From WHSW01 sp035296705 (GTDB lineage Bacteria; Actinomycetota; Thermoleophilia; Solirubrobacterales; 70-9): 41,362 nucleotides of DNA. Where the stretch lies: NCBI GenBank assembly GCA_035296705.1, contig DATHAL010000034.1, positions 1-41,362 of the forward strand, written 5' to 3'. Below the pieces are notes generated by a model. That model worked only from the letters and a program-made list of their open reading frames with translations, searched no databases and was not told the DNA's origin. This document shows, piece after piece, positions 15,466 to 23,928 of the stretch. How positions within the stretch are numbered: position 1 is the stretch's first letter; every line of letters starts with the position of its first letter. The translations under genes and the position numbers were made by a program.

Positions 15466-17405
15466 TACTCGTAGGCCCCCGCGGTCGATCCCGTCTGCTC
15501 GATCCTTCCCGGCGCGACGTGGAGGAGCGCGTTGAGGATCTGCTGCGCCGCCGGGGCGGCCGAGTCCACGCCGAAGCCACCCTCCTCGACCGTCACCGCG
15601 ACCACGTACTTCGGCTCGGGGTACGGGGCGAGGACGACGTACCAGGACTGGTCGCCGTGCGGCGGCCGCTCCGCGGTGCCGGTCTTCCCCGCCACGTCGA
15701 CGGGGTAGCCGCCGAACACCGGATAGGACGTTCCGCCAGGCTCCTGCGCGGCGCCGTGGAGGCCGTCGAGGATCGTCTGGCGCCACGCGGGATCGATGTC
15801 GACGTGGCGCCGGGGCGCCGGGTCGATCTCCTGGACGACGTGCCCCTGCGGGTCCTCGACCCGAAGCGCGACGTGGGGACGAACGATGTCGCCGCCGTTG
15901 CCGATCGCGCCGTAGGCGACCGCCATCTGCAATGGGTCGGCCTGGAGGCCGCCCTGTCCGACGGCGAGGTTGACGTTGTCGCCGATCGTCCATGGCTTGT
16001 CGGTGAGCTCGCCCTCGCTGATGCAGACCTCCTTGCCGCAGGGGCTGTCCGGCGCGGTGTTGTCCTTGTAGTGCTCGTTCACCTCACCCGGGGTCGGGAG
16101 CGATCCCGCGCCCTCGCCGCCGACGTCGAGGCCCGTCGGCTGACCGATCCCGAGGTTGCCCGCCCACTCCTGGAGCGGCCCGCCCTCTCCCGAGTCGACG
16201 TCCATGTCCCAGCCGAGGTTGTAAAAGAAGACGTCGGAGGAGACCTTGAGCGCGGTCCGCAGGTCGATCGGCCCATTCGCCGCCCCGCCCGCGTTGTGGA
16301 GGACGTTGCCGTCGCCGAGGTCGAACGAGCCGCCGTCGTTGATGATCGTGCCGATACCGATCGTCCCCGAGTCCAGCGCCGCGACGGCCGTGATCGGCTT
16401 GAACGTCGAGCCGGTCGGATAGAGGCCCTGGGTGGCGCGATTGAGCAACGGCGCGCCGTTCGCCTCCGACGTCAGCGCCCGGTAGGTCGACTGTGGCACC
16501 AACGGCTTGGCGAAGATGGAGGGGTCGTAGGAGGGGCTCGAGCCGATCCCGAGCAGCTCCCCGTTGTGCACGTTCATCGCCACGAATCCGCCCGGAAGGC
16601 CGAACGAGGCGATCGCGTCCTCGCCCGCCTGCTGCACCTCGTCGTCGATCGACAGCGCGAGGTTGTTGCCCGGCCGCGGCTCGGTCTCGGAGAGCTGGCG
16701 GCCGGTCGGCTCGCCGGAGGCGTCGACCTGGACGCGAGTCATGCCGTTCGTGCCGCGCAGGAGGCTGTCGTAGGTGAATTCGACACCCTGCTTGCCGACC
16801 TTGTCCCCGGCCTCGAGGCCCTGGTAGCCGGGATCGTCGAGCTCGTTCTCGGTCACCTCGCCGACGTAGCCGAGGAGGTGTGCGGCGAGCGTCCCCTGCG
16901 GATACTGGCGCACGAAGACGCGCTCGACGGAGACGCCGGGGAACCGCCCCTGGTTCTCGCGCAGGTAGTAGACGGTGTCGTAGGAGACGTCACGCCGTAG
17001 CGTCGCCGGGCACGCCACGCATTCCTTCGCCTCAGCCCGCATCTTGTGGCGGATCTGCTCCGGGCGCAGGTGGGCGATCGTCCCCAGGTGCCTGAAGAGC
17101 TTCGCCCGCCGCTTGGGACTGTCGGGCAGGTCGGTGCGCTTCACCTGCAGCTCGAGCGCCGTGCGGTTGTCGACCAGCACCTGACCGCCGCGGTCGGTGA
17201 TCTGGCCGCGCGGCGCCTGGATCGTGAACTCGCGCACCTGGTTGTTCTGCGCCTCGGCCTTGTAGTCGTCGCCGGAGAGGACCTGGAGGTACCAGAGCCG
17301 AAAGAAGGCAATCGTGAACAGCACGACGCCGACGCCGCCCAGCACGGCGATCCTGAACGCCGACTGCGCTGGCGCGGGAGCGTTCCAGTCCCCCCGGCGA
17401 TACAT
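15465..17405 (-). CDS. mrdA: Penicillin-binding protein 2 (class B transpeptidase)
   Basis: Elongasome transpeptidase that crosslinks glycan strands made by RodA. Residues 17-42 form the single N-terminal membrane anchor. A PBP dimerisation domain follows, with RGQITDRGGQVL at 66-77. The transpeptidase motifs are SxxK with Ser 333 (GSTFK), SSD at 389-391 in place of SxN as often seen in PBP2, and KTGTAE at 574-579. The segment ECVACPATLRRD (128-139) with two Cys is an insertion not needed for the core fold; two more Cys occur near 456-461 (SPCGKEVCIS), which suggests extracytoplasmic disulfides. 646 residues. The ATG overlaps the mreD stop as TGATG. Confidence 0.94.
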   Translation of the reverse strand: MYRRGDWNAPAPAQSAFRIAVLGGVGVVLFTIAFFRLWYLQVLSGDDYKAEAQNNQVREFTIQAPRGQITDRGGQVLVDNRTALELQVKRTDLPDSPKRRAKLFRHLGTIAHLRPEQIRHKMRAEAKECVACPATLRRDVSYDTVYYLRENQGRFPGVSVERVFVRQYPQGTLAAHLLGYVGEVTENELDDPGYQGLEAGDKVGKQGVEFTYDSLLRGTNGMTRVQVDASGEPTGRQLSETEPRPGNNLALSIDDEVQQAGEDAIASFGLPGGFVAMNVHNGELLGIGSSPSYDPSIFAKPLVPQSTYRALTSEANGAPLLNRATQGLYPTGSTFKPITAVAALDSGTIGIGTIINDGGSFDLGDGNVLHNAGGAANGPIDLRTALKVSSDVFFYNLGWDMDVDSGEGGPLQEWAGNLGIGQPTGLDVGGEGAGSLPTPGEVNEHYKDNTAPDSPCGKEVCISEGELTDKPWTIGDNVNLAVGQGGLQADPLQMAVAYGAIGNGGDIVRPHVALRVEDPQGHVVQEIDPAPRRHVDIDPAWRQTILDGLHGAAQEPGGTSYPVFGGYPVDVAGKTGTAERPPHGDQSWYVVLAPYPEPKYVVAVTVEEGGFGVDSAAPAAQQILNALLHVAPGRIEQTGSTAGAYE

Positions 17406-18034
17406 CAGGCGACCCTCCCGACGCGCCGCGGCACCCGTCGCGGCGCGCTCGAGCGGACGCGGCGCCCGTGTGCGGCCCGGCGCCGGCGCCTGCCTCCGAG
17501 CCTGATCAGACGACCGCGCTTCGACGGCGTGTAGTCGACGAGCGCCGGGCGGAGGGTGAAGCGGATCAGCGGGTAGAGCGGGAAGGCCAGAAGTCCCGCG
17601 AAGAGCGCCTGGAGGACGATCTCGCGGACCACCAGGAGACTGACCGCGGCGTCCACGCCCAGCATCAGCTCCACCGCGGCGAGGCCCGCGGCGGCGAGCA
17701 GCGTGAATCCCGCGATGAGGGCCGGCGGCAGGAGACGGCTCTTGATCGGCGCGCCCTCGCGGTAGCGCCCGGCGAGGTAGCCGACGGAGAGCAGGACGAG
17801 CGAGGAGACGCCGAGCGTCTGCAGCAGGATTGAGTCGAGCAGGAGCCCGGCGGCGAAACCGCAGACGGCGCCGACGACCGCGCCCCCGAGCAGTCCGAGC
17901 GTGACGACCACCACCGGCAGCACGTTCGGCGTCGCGCCCAGGATCGAGAGGTAAGAGAAAAAGGAGGTCTGGAGGATCACCGCGACGAGCAGGATGAGCG
18001 CGATCCGGATCGCGATCCGGTTGGTGACGATCAT
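17405..18034 (-). CDS. mreD: MreD, rod-shape membrane protein
   Basis: A small polytopic protein linking MreB/MreC to RodA-PBP2. Five to six hydrophobic segments fill residues 7-165 (RIALILLVAVILQTSFFSYL, VLPVVVVTLGLLGG, LLDSILLQTLGVSSLVLLSV). The C-terminal 45 residues are strikingly Arg-rich (RGRLIRLGGRRRRRAAHGRR), longer and more basic than usual, and probably bind the inner leaflet. It overlaps mreC by four bases (ATGA) and mrdA by one. Confidence 0.85.
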   Translation of the reverse strand: MIVTNRIAIRIALILLVAVILQTSFFSYLSILGATPNVLPVVVVTLGLLGGAVVGAVCGFAAGLLLDSILLQTLGVSSLVLLSVGYLAGRYREGAPIKSRLLPPALIAGFTLLAAAGLAAVELMLGVDAAVSLLVVREIVLQALFAGLLAFPLYPLIRFTLRPALVDYTPSKRGRLIRLGGRRRRRAAHGRRVRSSAPRRVPRRVGRVA

Positions 18035-18906
18035 CCGGGCACCCCCGGACGATCCTCGCCGCCGGTCAGCACCTGGACGTAGCCGAGCTCGCGCAGGTCG
18101 ACGAACGGCTCGACGTGGATACGCTGGAACTCCTGCTCCGGCTCGGCGGCATCGGTGGAGCTGACGCGCCCGATCGGGATCCCCGGCGGATAGGCGGAGG
18201 AGATTTGGCCGTTGGACCAGCCCGCGGTGACGAGCGTCTGGTTCTCCTGGACCGGCTCGTCGCTCGAGATGTAGTCGAGCAGGAGGTCCTCGGGGTCGCC
18301 GACCTCGGGCTCCACGATCCCGGTCGCGCCATTCGGCATCACCTGCGCGGAGACGGCGTTTGAGTGGTCGGTGATCAGCTCGACCTGGGCAGTGTTCGGC
18401 GTCAGGTCAGTGATCCGGCCGACGAGCCCCTCGCCGCTCACGACCGCGTCGTTCTTCTCGACCCCGGCGCTCGAGCCGTGGTCGATCTGCACGGTCGAGA
18501 ACCAGACGGTCGGAGAGCGGCCGATCACCCGCGCCGTCACCTTCTCGTAGCCGCCGAGCGGCGCCGTGCGATCCAGCTCGAGCAGCTTCTCGAACTGCTC
18601 GTTCTCCCCCGCCGCCTGCTGGAGCTCGGTGACCTGTGCGCGAAGCTCGGCCACCTGCGCGTTGAGGTCCTCGTTCTCGCCCCGGGCCTGGAAGGTCTCG
18701 TCGAACCAGTCCACCAGGTCGCGGACCGGCTTCAGCGCCCGCTCGGCGACCTCCCCGACCGGCGCGAGCACGGTCGCGACTCCACGCTGGAAGGTGTGAA
18801 GCGGCCCACTCTCGGCCTCGGAGAACTGGCTCGAGATCAGGATCAGCGAGAGCACGACCAGGACGACGAGGATCGCGCGGCGCCGGCGCACCTGCTTGCG
18901 GTACAT
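18031..18906 (-). CDS. mreC: MreC, rod-shape determining protein
   Basis: A bitopic elongasome scaffold. One membrane helix at about 10-27 is followed by a coiled coil at about 75-110 (ENEDLNAQVAELRAQVTELQ), then the two beta-barrel domains that activate PBP2 (KVTARVIGRSPTVWFSTVQI, DAVVSGEGLVGRITDL, IPIGRVSS). 291 residues is typical. AGGAG lies just upstream of the ATG, 13 bases after the mreB stop. Confidence 0.93.
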   Translation of the reverse strand: MYRKQVRRRRAILVVLVVLSLILISSQFSEAESGPLHTFQRGVATVLAPVGEVAERALKPVRDLVDWFDETFQARGENEDLNAQVAELRAQVTELQQAAGENEQFEKLLELDRTAPLGGYEKVTARVIGRSPTVWFSTVQIDHGSSAGVEKNDAVVSGEGLVGRITDLTPNTAQVELITDHSNAVSAQVMPNGATGIVEPEVGDPEDLLLDYISSDEPVQENQTLVTAGWSNGQISSAYPPGIPIGRVSSTDAAEPEQEFQRIHVEPFVDLRELGYVQVLTGGEDRPGVPG

Positions 18907-18919
18907 CGCCCCGATCTCC

Positions 18920-19975
<1,056 letters not shown>

Positions 19976-20019
19976 AGCGAGATCGGCCCCGGCCAGCAAG
20001 GGGCCGCGACCTGCGGGCC

Positions 20020-20025
20020 AGTGTA
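20020..20025 (-). promoter_or_regulatory. Candidate -10 (TACACT) of the mreB operon
   Basis: TANNNT hexamer 44 bases before the mreB ATG, just downstream of the maf end hairpin; the leader has a GGCC-rich fold. Confidence 0.4.
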
Positions 20026-20065
20026 ACGGCTGGATCCGAGGCCTCAAGCCGGGATCGAGGGCGTC

Positions 20066-20096
20066 GCAAAAGGCTAAGGCTAAATACTCGCCTTAG
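20066..20096 (-). terminator. Hairpin with short U-run at the end of maf
   Basis: CTAAGGC / GCCTTAG form a perfect 7-bp stem around a 9-base AT-rich loop, followed on the minus strand by CCTTTT. The stem includes the maf stop codon, so it marks the end of the ndk-maf transcript ahead of mreB. Confidence 0.5.
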
Positions 20097-20722
20097 GGTT
20101 TCCGGGCAGCGGGCATCAGGTTTGGCGCCAGTTGCAGCAACAACGCCACCGGAAGCCCGACGACGTTCGAGAAATCGCCGCGCAAGGTCTCAACCAGGAT
20201 CGAGCCCAGACCCTGGATCGCGTAGGCGCCGGCGCGATCACGCCACTCCCCGGAGCGCAGGTAAAGCTCGATCGTCGTCTCGTCGAGCTCCCTGAACGTC
20301 ACCTCGGTCACCGAGACGCCGGCGCGCTCGACGGGCGTTTCGTGCGCAACCGAGTCAGTCAGCAGGACGAGGCCGCTGAGGACCTCGTGCGTGCGCCCGG
20401 AGAGCGCCTCGAGCCGCTCGCGCGCTCCGCGCTCGTCCTCGGCCTTGCCGAGCACCGTGCCCTCGAGGACGACGTCGGTGTCGACGCCGAGCACCGTCGC
20501 CTCCCCCGCCACGAGCTCACGGCCGGCGCGCGCCTTGCGGCGGGCGTTCTCGAGCACGAGCGCCTCCGGCTCCCCGGCGATGAGCTCCTCGACCTCGGGA
20601 GCGACGAGGTCGAATTCGACGCCGAGCTCGCTCAGGATCCGGCGGCGGCGGGGCGAGCGGGAGGCGAGGACCAGGCGACTCTCAGCCGAACCAGATCCCG
20701 ATCTCGCGCTCGGCCGATTCAT
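20093..20722 (-). CDS. maf: Maf-like nucleotide pyrophosphatase
   Basis: A house-cleaning nucleotide pyrophosphatase linked to septum formation. Signatures: LVLASRSPRRRRILSELG at the N-terminus, GVDTDVV in the catalytic region (the usual ADTVV), LGKAEDERGARERLEALSGRTHEV, and the C-terminal GLGSILVETLRGDFSNVVGLP. The ATG at 20722 lies 40 bases inside ndk and adds 16 polar residues. A CTG at 20674, seven bases after the ndk stop, would give the conventional start (M-VLASRSPRR) and 193 residues. I list the ATG but consider CTG possible. Co-transcribed with ndk. Confidence 0.9.
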   Translation of the reverse strand: MNRPSARSGSGSAESRLVLASRSPRRRRILSELGVEFDLVAPEVEELIAGEPEALVLENARRKARAGRELVAGEATVLGVDTDVVLEGTVLGKAEDERGARERLEALSGRTHEVLSGLVLLTDSVAHETPVERAGVSVTEVTFRELDETTIELYLRSGEWRDRAGAYAIQGLGSILVETLRGDFSNVVGLPVALLLQLAPNLMPAARKP

Positions 20723-21089
20723 CGGAGTCGGAGCCGTGGACGAGGTTGAAGGTCACCTCGAGTCCATAGTCGCCGCGGATCGATCCCATCGCCGCATCGA
20801 CCGGATTGGTGGCGCCGATCACCTGGCGCGCCGCAGCCACCGCGTGGTGGCCTTCGAGCACCGCGGCGACCAGCGGCCCGCGCGTGATGAACGCGACGAG
20901 CTCGCCGAAGAACGGCTTCTCCGCGTGCTCGGCGTAGTGCTCGTTGGCGATGTCCTCGCCGGCCCGCACCAACTTCAGGTCCGCGATCCGAAGCCCCTTG
21001 CGCTCGAAGCGTGCGAGCACCTCGCCGGTGAGCGCACGCTCGAAGGCATCGGGCTTGATCAGGATCAGCGTCCGGGTCGGCTCCGCCAT
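20682..21089 (-). CDS. ndk: Nucleoside diphosphate kinase
   Basis: Transfers the gamma-phosphate between NTPs and NDPs through phospho-His 118 (NLVHGSDS). The 135-residue length and LILIKPDAFERALTGEVL, ATNPVDAAMGSIRGDYG are diagnostic. Upstream lies the zinc-ribbon membrane gene; TAGTCT nine bases before the ATG gives ndk its own leaderless promoter. maf overlaps or follows directly. Confidence 0.97.
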   Translation of the reverse strand: MAEPTRTLILIKPDAFERALTGEVLARFERKGLRIADLKLVRAGEDIANEHYAEHAEKPFFGELVAFITRGPLVAAVLEGHHAVAAARQVIGATNPVDAAMGSIRGDYGLEVTFNLVHGSDSDESAEREIGIWFG

Positions 21090-21098
21090 CGGCGGGGC

Positions 21099-21104
21099 AG
21101 ACTA
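21099..21104 (-). promoter_or_regulatory. Candidate -10 (TAGTCT) for leaderless ndk
   Basis: TANNNT hexamer 9 bases before the ndk ATG; it overlaps the stop codon of the upstream zinc-ribbon gene. Confidence 0.5.
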
Positions 21105-21785
21105 CTCGGACGTGCGCTTCGAGGGCCGCGTCGCGGTGCCGCGCTGCGGTCGCGCCGGGCGACCGGGCGACGTCGGCTCGCTGTCGCCGGACGGTCGCGC
21201 CGCAGGGCTCTCCACCGTGTCCTCCGGCGCCGCCGTCCGGGCCCGCGCCGGGCGTGTCCGCGACGGCTTCGGCTCGCGGGCCTCGCGCGCGGAGCCCTTG
21301 CCGCGGCGCTTCGGCGCCGGCGCGCGCCGCTCGGGAGCGGCGCGGCGGGTGGGCGTCTCGCAGTACGGGCAGATCGTCCAGCGCGGGTCGATCGGCTTGC
21401 CGCACGATTCGCAGGGATCCTTGATCCGGGCCCTGCAGTTCGGGCAGCGCAGGAACGAACGCTCGACCGGGTGCTCGCAGTTCGGGCATGATGCCTCCTC
21501 GAGCTGGCGCACCCGCAGCTCAGAGGCGCGGACCTCGAGCTCGCGTTCGCGCTTGTCGGCCAGGAACTCGGGTGGCCGCAGGATCGAGTACACGATCGTG
21601 CCCAGGAACGGGAAGAGCGACGCGGCGGTCGCGCACGCGATCAGCACCGGGTCCGCGATCCGGCGCCGTGCGTCGAAATACGTCCAGGCGATCAGCGCAA
21701 GCCACAGAACGACCAGGAAGAGGATCAGCAGGTTGACGACCAGGTTGAGGGCGTCGTTCGTTATTCCGAAGGTGCCGGCGGGCAT
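21102..21785 (-). CDS. Membrane protein with double zinc ribbon
   Basis: A 227-residue protein. Two hydrophobic helices at about 12-34 and 46-66 are followed by a charged helix (KRERELEVRASELRVRQLE). Two zinc ribbons come next: CPNC...CPNC and CESCGKPI...CPYC. A long basic, Pro/Arg/Ala-rich tail looks disordered. The double-zinc-ribbon layout matches proteins of unknown function in actinobacteria; the tail may bind nucleic acid at the membrane. TAGACT lies 11 bases upstream of the start. Confidence 0.75.
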   Translation of the reverse strand: MPAGTFGITNDALNLVVNLLILFLVVLWLALIAWTYFDARRRIADPVLIACATAASLFPFLGTIVYSILRPPEFLADKRERELEVRASELRVRQLEEASCPNCEHPVERSFLRCPNCRARIKDPCESCGKPIDPRWTICPYCETPTRRAAPERRAPAPKRRGKGSAREAREPKPSRTRPARARTAAPEDTVESPAARPSGDSEPTSPGRPARPQRGTATRPSKRTSE

Positions 21786-21796
21786 GAAGGTTGCGC

Positions 21797-21802
21797 AGTC
21801 TA
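21797..21802 (-). promoter_or_regulatory. Candidate -10 (TAGACT) for the zinc-ribbon gene
   Basis: TANNNT hexamer 11 bases before the ATG, with no Shine-Dalgarno between. Confidence 0.4.
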
Positions 21803-21837
21803 GTGCGGGTGGGTCGGCTCGATCGCTTCGAAGTCGG

Positions 21838-21924
21838 TCAGAGGAAGAGGCGCCCGAACAGATAGCCCAGCCCGAAGAAGACCAGGATCACGATCGCGAC
21901 TACCGCAGCCACCAACCCCATCAT
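21838..21924 (-). CDS. Possible 28-residue single-pass membrane protein
   Basis: Two adjacent ATG codons open a short frame that is almost all one transmembrane helix (GLVAAVVAIVILVFFGLGYL) ending FGRLFL. It fills the gap between the zinc-ribbon gene and the divergent amidase. The hydrophobic run with Gly/aromatic end is unlike random GC-rich translation, but no ribosome-binding site is obvious and the family is not known to me. Confidence 0.4.
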   Translation of the reverse strand: MMGLVAAVVAIVILVFFGLGYLFGRLFL

Positions 21925-21941
21925 GTGGAGCAGCTCTGAGC

Positions 21942-22685
21942 GTGCGCTTCGATCCAATGGAGACAGAAGGTAGTCGGAAACCCGCTGCGGTGCGACGCTC
22001 TCGCCGGTTTTGGGCGCTCGCGGCCACCGCGTCCTGCGCCGCGCTTGCGAGCGCATCCTTCGCCCCGGGGTCGCCGGCCGGTGGCGCCGGGGCCGCGCCG
22101 GCGACGGCGAAGCGGCCCCAGATCCGCGCCGACCATGTCGACTACGGCGATCGGCGCCGCAGGCAGATGGCCGCCTACTCGAAGCGCCACTACGGGGAGC
22201 GTGAATGGCGGCTCGGCCACCCGAAGGTGATCGTCCTTCACTTCACGGCGAGCGACAGCTACAGCGCCGTCTGGAGCACCTTCGACTCAAACGCGCCGAA
22301 CATGGGAGAGCTGCCCGGCGTCTGCTCCCACTACGTGATCGAACAGGACGGGACCATCGACGAGCTCGTCCCGCCGCGGACTCGCTGCCGGCACGCGATC
22401 GGCCTCAACCACGTCGCGATCGGGATCGAGATGGTCCAGGAGACCGGCCGAGGCGCCCACTGGGCCGACCAGCAGATCCTCGATCGCGGGCCGCAGATCC
22501 GCGCGGCCCTCGCCCTCGTGCGCTGGCTCCAGGGCCGCCACGCGATCCCAACCGGCGAGGTGATCGGCCACGCAATGGCAAACGACGATCCCCATTTCGA
22601 GGACCGCGAGGGTTGGACCAACGACCACACCGACTGGCTGAAGCGCGACGTCCGCGAGTTCCGGGAGCGCCTCAAGCGGCGCTAG
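21942..22685 (+). CDS. Exported N-acetylmuramoyl-L-alanine amidase (Amidase_2/PGRP fold)
   Basis: A 247-residue secreted enzyme cutting the bond between MurNAc and the stem peptide. A signal sequence covers about residues 18-50 from the GTG start (basic RRSRRFW, then a hydrophobic Ala-rich run). The catalytic domain has VIVLHFTASDS (likely zinc ligand His 100), CSHYVIEQDGTIDELV, VAIGIEMV and EVIGHAM (His 210), ending NDHTDWL with candidate ligands His 229 and Asp 231. The start is either the GTG at 21942 or the ATG at 21957; neither has a clear ribosome-binding site. Its stop overlaps the folC stop region convergently by four bases. Confidence 0.85.
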   Translation: MRFDPMETEGSRKPAAVRRSRRFWALAATASCAALASASFAPGSPAGGAGAAPATAKRPQIRADHVDYGDRRRRQMAAYSKRHYGEREWRLGHPKVIVLHFTASDSYSAVWSTFDSNAPNMGELPGVCSHYVIEQDGTIDELVPPRTRCRHAIGLNHVAIGIEMVQETGRGAHWADQQILDRGPQIRAALALVRWLQGRHAIPTGEVIGHAMANDDPHFEDREGWTNDHTDWLKRDVREFRERLKRR

Positions 22686-23926
22686 GACGCGTATCGCAGG
22701 AGGTAGTGCGACCCGGCGACGAGCAGCACCCCGCCCTGCAGCTCCGCCATCTCTCGCGCGCGCGCCACCGCCCCCGCCGGCGCGGCCGCCGCCTCGACCC
22801 AGCCGACGCCCGCCGCCCGCGCCGCGGCGGCCAGCTCCTCGGCCGCCAGCGCACGGGCGCCGGGCCTGCCCGCCGACGCGAGCCGCTCGGGCGGCACCTC
22901 GGTCGCCACCATGCCGGCCAGCACGGGCCCGAGTGCGGCGAGGATGCCGCCGACGTCCTTGTCGGCGAGCACGGCGAGGCAGCCGATGATCGGGCGGCCG
23001 GCGGCGACCGGCGGCAGCGCCTCGGCAAGCGCCGCGGCGCCGGCCGGGTTGTGGGCCGCGTCGAGAACCGTCGGCGGGTTCGCGTCGAGCACCTCCATGC
23101 GCCCGTGGAGCTCGAGGCCCGCGGCGACGCCCCGGACCCGCTCCGCCTCGAGGCCGCCGAGGAGCGCGTCGGCCGCCGCCAGGGCGACCGCGAAATTGCG
23201 ACGCACATACGGTGCGGGATTCGACAGCTCGACGGCCGGCGACAGGTCGCGCACCGTCACCAGCCGCGCGCTCCGCTCGCTCGCGGTGCGGCGCGCGAGG
23301 GCCTCGACCTCGGGCGGGACGGGCCCGAGCACGAGGATCGTGTGATCGCGAAGCACGGCGAGCTTCTCGGCCGCAATCTCCACCTCCGTGTCGCCGAGCC
23401 ACTGCGTGTGCTCGAGGCCGATCGACGTCAGCGCGGTGACGGTCGACGGCAGCACGTTCGTTGCATCGAGGCGCCCGCCGAGCCCGGCCTCAATGACCGC
23501 GGCCTCCACTCGCGCGGCGGCCAGGGCGACGAACGCGGTCGCCGTATCGGCCTCGAACTGCGTCACCGATTCGCCCGGCTCGAGCTTTCGGTTCACCGCC
23601 TCGACCGCCTGGGCGACCCGCTCGACGGCGGCGCCGAACGCCGCCGGGTCGATCTCCGCGCCGCGGATCCGGATCCGCTCCGCCCATCGCTCCTCATGCG
23701 GTGAGACGTACGCGCCGGCGCTCATCCCGTGGGCCTCGAGCACTGCCGCCGCGATCTCGGTGACCGACGACTTGCCGTTGGTGCCGACGACGTGGATCGA
23801 GGCGAACCGGTGCTGCGGCATTCCCAAAGCCGAGACCAAGGCGCGGATCCGCTCGAGGCCGAACCGCATCCCGAGCGGCTCGAGCGAGGCGAGGTAGGCC
23901 TCGGCCTCTTGCGCCGTCCAGGCCAG
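22682..23926 (-). CDS. folC: Folylpolyglutamate synthase / dihydrofolate synthase, probable CTG start
   Basis: Adds glutamate to dihydropteroate and folates using ATP. The Mur-ligase-type P-loop GTNGKSS lies at 48-54. EAGLGGRLDATN, SIGLEHTQWLG and LDAAHNPAGA are further signatures. The family N-terminus (W-TAQEAEAYLASLEPLGMRF) lies upstream of the first ATG (23869); it is in frame back to a CTG at 23926, two bases after the valS stop, and no ATG/GTG/TTG lies between. I use the CTG, giving 414 residues. Directly downstream of valS, the common arrangement. Confidence 0.93.
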   Translation of the reverse strand: MAWTAQEAEAYLASLEPLGMRFGLERIRALVSALGMPQHRFASIHVVGTNGKSSVTEIAAAVLEAHGMSAGAYVSPHEERWAERIRIRGAEIDPAAFGAAVERVAQAVEAVNRKLEPGESVTQFEADTATAFVALAAARVEAAVIEAGLGGRLDATNVLPSTVTALTSIGLEHTQWLGDTEVEIAAEKLAVLRDHTILVLGPVPPEVEALARRTASERSARLVTVRDLSPAVELSNPAPYVRRNFAVALAAADALLGGLEAERVRGVAAGLELHGRMEVLDANPPTVLDAAHNPAGAAALAEALPPVAAGRPIIGCLAVLADKDVGGILAALGPVLAGMVATEVPPERLASAGRPGARALAAEELAAAARAAGVGWVEAAAAPAGAVARAREMAELQGGVLLVAGSHYLLRYAS

Positions 23927-23928
23927 GG

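Noticed and set aside
14269..15993. Longer RodA with about 175 extra N-terminal residues
   Set aside because: The extra part overlaps mrdA in another frame and is Arg/Pro/Gly-rich nonsense; the TAATG overlap gives a normal start.
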